Part shown: positions 60,308 to 64,000 of the stretch, piece after piece
Position numbering within the stretch: the first letter of the stretch is position 1
Layout of the letters: every line of letters starts with the position of its first letter
From: Novosphingobium sp. KA1
GTDB lineage: Bacteria; Pseudomonadota; Alphaproteobacteria; Sphingomonadales; Sphingomonadaceae
Length of the DNA: 64,000 nt
Reading direction: 5' to 3'
NCBI RefSeq assembly: GCF_017309955.1
Contig: NZ_CP021248.1
Coordinates: 1,585,001 to 1,649,000 of the forward strand
Notes under the pieces: model-generated
What the model saw: the letters and a program-made list of their open reading frames with translations, nothing else
What the model was told of the DNA's origin: nothing
Database searches by the model: none
Made by a program: the position numbers and the translations under genes

Positions 60308-61480
60308 ATGAACACTCACGCTCACCCCGAAACCGCCGAAGCCGTCCCCGCCGCCCCCGCCGATAGTGAAAGCCCCGCCGAAGAGGCCGCCCGCAAGGCG
60401 AAACGCAAGCGCGCCTTCACCGCGATGGCCGCCGTCGTCGCCGTGCTCGGCGGCGGCGTCTGGGCCTACGAGACTTTTGTCGCCGCGCGCCATGTCGAGA
60501 CCGACAATGCCTATGTCGGCGCCAATGTCGCGCAAGTGACGCCGCTGGTCGGCGGCCCGGTCGCCGAAGTGCTGGTGGACGATACGGTCCACGTGAAGAA
60601 GGGCGACGTGCTGGTCCGGCTCGACGATACCGACGCCCGCATCGCGCTGGCCAAGGCCGAGGCCGACCTTGCCCGCACCGAACGCAAGGTGCGCGGGACG
60701 ATGGCCAGCCTCACCGGCCTCGGCGCCCAGATCGCCTCGCGCGAAGCCGCACAGCTTCAGGCCGAGGCGAACTATGCCTCTGCGAAAAGTTCGCTGGAAA
60801 AGGCGCGGATCGACCTTCAGCGCCGTCAGGGCCTTGTCGCTTCGGGCTCGGTTTCCGGCGATGAAGTGACCACCGCCCGCAATGCCTTCGAGACCGCGCA
60901 GGCCAACTTGCGCGCCAGCGAGGCGGCCCGCGCCGCCGCCCGTGCCGACCGCGCCGCCATGATCGGTGACCGCGACGCCACCGGCGCGCTGGTCGAGAAT
61001 GCGACCGTGGAGACCAATCCCGAAGTGCTCGCCGCCCGCGCGGTGCGCGATCAGGCCCGCGTCGACCTTGCCCGCACGGTGATCCGCGCGCCGGTGGACG
61101 GCGTCGTCTCCCGGCGGCAGGTCCAGCCCGGCCAGCGGGTGCAGGCGGGGCAGGCGCTGATGTCGGTAGTGCCGATCAGGGCCGCCTACGTCGATGCCAA
61201 CTTCAAGGAAATCCAGCTCGCCAAGGTCCGCCCGGGCCAGAACGTGACGCTGGTGAGTGACCTCTACGGCGACGAGGTGGAGTTCCACGGCAAGGTCGTG
61301 GGTTTCTCCGGCGGCACCGGCGCGGCGTTTGCGGTGGTGCCCGCCCAGAACGCCACCGGCAACTGGATCAAGGTGGTGCAGCGCCTGCCGGTGCGTATCG
61401 CGCTGGACCCCAGGGAACTGGAACAGCACCCCTTGCGCGTCGGCCTTTCGATGGATGCCGATATCGACGTCTCCAACTGA
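60308..61480 (+). CDS. emrA: EmrA/HlyD-family membrane fusion protein
   Basis: A 390-residue adaptor: an N-terminal cytoplasmic part, a membrane helix (about 38-55), then HVETDNAYVGANVAQVTPLV (the EmrA signature). A lipoyl-type half (VKKGDVLVRLDDTDARIALA), a helical hairpin (about 110-215) and IRAPVDGVVSRRQVQPGQRV follow. It links the DHA2 pump to the outer-membrane protein. Starts 7 bp after the NodT gene. Confidence 0.94.
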   Translation: MNTHAHPETAEAVPAAPADSESPAEEAARKAKRKRAFTAMAAVVAVLGGGVWAYETFVAARHVETDNAYVGANVAQVTPLVGGPVAEVLVDDTVHVKKGDVLVRLDDTDARIALAKAEADLARTERKVRGTMASLTGLGAQIASREAAQLQAEANYASAKSSLEKARIDLQRRQGLVASGSVSGDEVTTARNAFETAQANLRASEAARAAARADRAAMIGDRDATGALVENATVETNPEVLAARAVRDQARVDLARTVIRAPVDGVVSRRQVQPGQRVQAGQALMSVVPIRAAYVDANFKEIQLAKVRPGQNVTLVSDLYGDEVEFHGKVVGFSGGTGAAFAVVPAQNATGNWIKVVQRLPVRIALDPRELEQHPLRVGLSMDADIDVSN

Positions 61481-61507
61481 CCTGAGCCTTTCGGGAGGCC
61501 ACGCATC

Positions 61508-63085
61508 ATGAGCCAATCCGCAGCCGCCCCAAGGGGGACCGGCGCCTTCTCGGCGTTCACCGCGCGCGAACCGGCAGGCCCGCTGACCGGCGGCAAGCTG
61601 TTCCTTGCCGCGCTCGCCATCGGGCTCGGCAATTTCCTGGTCGTGCTCGATACCAGCATCGCCAATGTCTCGGTCTCGACGATTTCCGGCGCGCTCGGGG
61701 TCTCCTCGACGCAGGGTACCTGGGTCATCACCTCCTATGCCGTGGCCGAGGCGATCACCGTACCGCTGACCGGCTGGCTCGCGATGCGCTTCGGCGCGCA
61801 GCGGGTGTTCATCGCCTGCTACCTCGCCTTCGCGGTGCTTTCGGTGTTCTGCGGCCTGTCCACCTCGCTGGGCATGCTGGTGGGGGGGCGCGTGATGCTG
61901 GGCCTTGTCGGCGGCCCGATCATGCCGCTTTCGCAGCTTCTGCTGCTGCGCGTGTTCCCGCCGGAAAAAGCCACGCAGGGCACCGTCTTATGGGCGATGA
62001 CCACGCTGGTCGGCCCGGTCGCCGGGCCGATCCTGGGCGGCGTCATCTGCGACAGCCTGCGCTGGAACGACATCTTCCTGCTGCCCGCCGTGGTCGCGGC
62101 CGCAGGCGGTCTGCTGACGATCTTCCTGCTGAGGGGCCAGCCCGATCCGCGCCAGAAGGCCTCGATCGACAAGGTCGGCTTCGCGCTGCTGGTGGTCTGG
62201 GTCGGCGCCTTCCAGATCATGCTGGACGAGGGCCGCAACCACGACTGGTTCGCCTCGCCCGAGATCTGCGCGCTGGCGGTGATCGCCGCGCTGGGCCTGG
62301 TCGCCTTCCTGATCTGGGAGATCACCGAAAAGAACCCGGTGGTGGACCTCAAGATCTTCCGCCACCGGGGTTTCACCGCCTCTGCCATTACTTTCGCGGC
62401 CGGGTTCGGGGCGTTCTTTGCCAATATCGTGATCCTGCCGCTGTGGCTGCAGCAGAACATGGGCTACACCTCGACCTGGGCCGGTTATGCGACCGGGATC
62501 ATGGGTGTGCTCGCCATCGCCTCGGCCCCGGCGGTAGGGGCGGCCGTAAACCGCTTCGACCCGCGCCTGATCGTCTCGATCGGCCTTGTCGGCCTCGGCG
62601 GGATGACCGCGTGGCGCATGGGCTTCAACCAGGACGTGACGTTCCTGCAGATGGCGATCCCGACGCTGCTGACAGGTCCGTTCATGGTCATGCTGTTCGT
62701 GCCGGTCACCGGCATCGCCATGGCCAGCGTGAAACCGGAGGAACAGGCCAGCGCGGCGGGGCTCTCCAATTTCATGCGCACGATGGGCGGCGCCATCGCC
62801 ACCTCGCTGGTCCAGACCGGCTGGTCGGATGCCGCGCGGGAGAACCAGACCGAACTGGCCGGCGCGATGACCTCCGCGAGCCAGACGGTCGACAGCTTCG
62901 TGGCGGGCGGCATGAGCCAGGACGGCGCGACCGCCACGCTGACGAGCATCGTCGAGAGCCAGAGCGTGATGCTGGCAACGCTCGACATGTTCGCGATCAT
63001 CACCGTCTGCTTCGCTTTTGCAGCGACGCTGATCTGGCTGGCCCCCAAGCCCAAGGGCCCGATCGACACCTCGGGCGGTCATTGA
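61508..63085 (+). CDS. emrB: EmrB/QacA-type DHA2 multidrug transporter
   Basis: A 525-residue 14-segment MFS pump: FLVVLDTSIANVSVSTISGA, TSYAVAEAITVPLTGWLAMRFG and GRVMLGLVGGPIMPLSQLLL (motif C-like). Long helices follow, ending with WLAPKPKG. With EmrA and the NodT protein it should export hydrophobic toxicants or antibiotics; substrates are not readable. Last gene of the TetR-controlled operon; a perfect palindromic terminator follows. Confidence 0.94.
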   Translation: MSQSAAAPRGTGAFSAFTAREPAGPLTGGKLFLAALAIGLGNFLVVLDTSIANVSVSTISGALGVSSTQGTWVITSYAVAEAITVPLTGWLAMRFGAQRVFIACYLAFAVLSVFCGLSTSLGMLVGGRVMLGLVGGPIMPLSQLLLLRVFPPEKATQGTVLWAMTTLVGPVAGPILGGVICDSLRWNDIFLLPAVVAAAGGLLTIFLLRGQPDPRQKASIDKVGFALLVVWVGAFQIMLDEGRNHDWFASPEICALAVIAALGLVAFLIWEITEKNPVVDLKIFRHRGFTASAITFAAGFGAFFANIVILPLWLQQNMGYTSTWAGYATGIMGVLAIASAPAVGAAVNRFDPRLIVSIGLVGLGGMTAWRMGFNQDVTFLQMAIPTLLTGPFMVMLFVPVTGIAMASVKPEEQASAAGLSNFMRTMGGAIATSLVQTGWSDAARENQTELAGAMTSASQTVDSFVAGGMSQDGATATLTSIVESQSVMLATLDMFAIITVCFAFAATLIWLAPKPKGPIDTSGGH

Positions 63086-63090
63086 CGCCC

Positions 63091-63120
63091 GGCGCAGGGG
63101 AAGCATGCTTCCCCTGCGCC
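63091..63120. terminator. Perfect 30-bp palindrome between convergent genes
   Basis: GGCGCAGGGGAAGC ATGCTTCCCCTGCGCC is a perfect palindrome, 6 bp after emrB. It would terminate the emrB transcript and, read from the other side, the DUF2322 transcript. No T-run, but the stem is very strong. Confidence 0.7.
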
Positions 63121-63147
63121 ATGCCACCATAAATCAGGCGGCGGGAA

Positions 63148-63480
63148 TCAGGCGGCGACGATGACCTCGATGGCCAGCGGGGCGCCGCCCGCCGCGATGG
63201 CAAGCAGGCGATCGATGTTGGGATGGGCACCGGGGCGGCTGCGCGCATCCTCGGTATGCTCGCCGAACACCGCCATGCCCAGTTCGGCGGCCCTGGCGTC
63301 GAGCGTGCCGAAGCGCTGCTGGAGATACTGGTAGACGGCCAGCGAGCCCTGCTTGCCGGGACGGTTCTCGATGCTGTCGACGACGCTGCCGGCCGCGTCC
63401 ACAAGGTCGATCCGCTCGATGCCGTCAATCGCAGGCAATTGCTGGAGATTGTCCTTGAACGAGGCGCCTGGCTCAAACAT
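63148..63480 (-). CDS. DUF2322 family protein
   Basis: A 110-residue protein: FKDNLQQLPAIDGIERIDLV, GKQGSLAVYQYLQQRFGTLD, then AELGMAVFGEHTEDARSRPG and HPNIDRLLAIAAGG, the DUF2322 signature. Function unknown. It is divergent from tenA, an arrangement that suggests a link with thiamine salvage, though this is inference. Confidence 0.85.
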   Translation of the reverse strand: MFEPGASFKDNLQQLPAIDGIERIDLVDAAGSVVDSIENRPGKQGSLAVYQYLQQRFGTLDARAAELGMAVFGEHTEDARSRPGAHPNIDRLLAIAAGGAPLAIEVIVAA

Positions 63481-63607
63481 GTCTGGTATTTCCTGCATTC
63501 CGAAGTGAACTGGCGGGCGCTCTTGCCGCTTGCGCGCGCCTTGCGCAATCGCCAAAGCGGCGGACCGGGCGGGAGCGATGCATTGAGCGCCGCGGCGCCG
63601 GTGCCGC

Positions 63608-63645
63608 GAAATTCGTTTTTTGACGAATTTCCAAACGGTCCTTAA
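63608..63645 (-). repeat. CCGTTTG-hairpin module, copy D, without a gene in front
   Basis: On the minus strand: TTAAGGACCGTTTGGAAATT, then CGTCAAAAAACGAATTTC; stem GAAATTCGT/ACGAATTTC. The TAA just before it looks like a former stop codon, but no gene ends there now: to the right begins the plus-strand tenA. The copy is in the 214-bp gap between DUF2322 and tenA. Confidence 0.65.
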
Positions 63646-63694
63646 GCGCGGCGGGTTCGCTCCGATCCCTCCTGCCGCCAAAGGACAATGCCCC

Positions 63695-64000
63695 ATGCAC
63701 TTCTGCGACACGATCTGGGAAGAAGTGGCGCCGCTGCGCCGGGCCATTCTCGATCATCCGTTTCTGAACGCCCTCGCAGGCGGCACGCTGGAGGCCGAGA
63801 GCTTCCGCCACTACATCGTGCAGGACAGCCTCTATCTGGCCGAATATGCCCGTGTCCTCGCGCTCGCCGCCGCGCGCGCGCCCAGCGCGGCCGGGCGGCT
63901 CGAATTCTCGGACGGGGCCAAAGTCGCCGTGCAGGTCGAGGAAGCGCTGCATCAGGCCTTCTTCGCGCAGTTCGGCGTCACCGCCGAGATGGCCCACGGC
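63695..64000 (+). CDS. tenA: TenA/thiaminase II family protein (cut by window edge)
   Basis: The first 102 residues are visible: MHFCDTIWEEVAPLRRAILD, then HPFLNALAGGTLEAESFRHY and IVQDSLYLAEYARVLALAAA, the TenA helical core with the active-site aspartate in QDSLYL. Family role: hydrolysis of aminopyrimidine in thiamine salvage. AAGGA lies nine bases before the ATG. No TPP riboswitch was recognised in the 214 bp before it. Confidence 0.92.
   Translation, partial: MHFCDTIWEEVAPLRRAILDHPFLNALAGGTLEAESFRHYIVQDSLYLAEYARVLALAAARAPSAAGRLEFSDGAKVAVQVEEALHQAFFAQFGVTAEMAHG

Noticed and set aside
63481..63694. TPP riboswitch before tenA
   Set aside because: Neither of the conserved thi-box stretches (such as CUGAGA) was found in the gap; the hairpin there belongs to the CCGTTTG repeat.

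Overview
The window reads as a high-GC alphaproteobacterial chromosome or megaplasmid segment. The closest fit is a sphingomonad (Sphingomonadales, Novosphingobium-like). This is inferred from the TonB receptor with FecI/FecR control, the Ros/MucR-type regulator, the NodT-type efflux protein and codon usage dominated by G or C in third positions. No rRNA, tRNA or CRISPR array was found. Because of the high GC, most genes carry long open antisense frames, and these are left out.

Left third (1-25.7 kb): ordinary accessory and metabolic genes. A PhoD phosphatase (cut by the window edge), a TonB receptor, FecR and an ECF sigma factor form a cell-surface signalling uptake unit. Next is a complete fructose locus. 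A minus-strand operon encodes the EIIA-HPr-EI fusion, FruK, FruA and an OprB porin. It diverges from a LacI-family regulator, an AroE-like dehydrogenase and fructose-1,6-bisphosphatase, with two candidate operators between. Fbp next to FruK makes sense if fructose 1,6-bisphosphate has to be returned to fructose 6-phosphate for Entner-Doudoroff use (inference). A four-gene minus-strand operon follows, with a flippase, two thymidylate-kinase-like proteins and a helical unknown. Then come a two-component system, a GH76/DNA-alkylation-repair pair and a MucR-like protein that has lost zinc ligands and gained a histone-H1-like tail.

Middle (26-49 kb): a mosaic island. A reduced Tad/Flp pilus locus (response regulator, degenerate prepilin peptidase, TadE, Flp, truncated TadG) is cut by an IS5-family element. 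After a repeat arm and a chloride-channel fragment comes an osmoprotection block. It holds a MarR regulator (EctR-like), ectA-ectB-ectC-ectD-ask, two MFS transporters, a mechanosensitive channel, a DUF389 protein and an SLC13 permease. It ends in debris: a methyltransferase pseudogene, copB with only a stub of copA, and an IS3-family element holding an IS30 fragment and an IS110 element. An orphan ParB-like gene follows.

Right third (49-64 kb): surface and signalling genes. These are a small autotransporter, a 2-oxoglutarate oxygenase, an orphan TpsB transporter, a hybrid histidine kinase and an exported nucleoside hydrolase. A TetR-controlled NodT/EmrA/EmrB-like efflux system follows, then DUF2322 and the start of TenA. 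Two dispersed repeats stand out. One is a CCGTTTG-plus-hairpin module at gene 3' ends (four copies plus a related hairpin). The other is a 150-bp inverted-repeat element with a single-arm relative 26 kb away.
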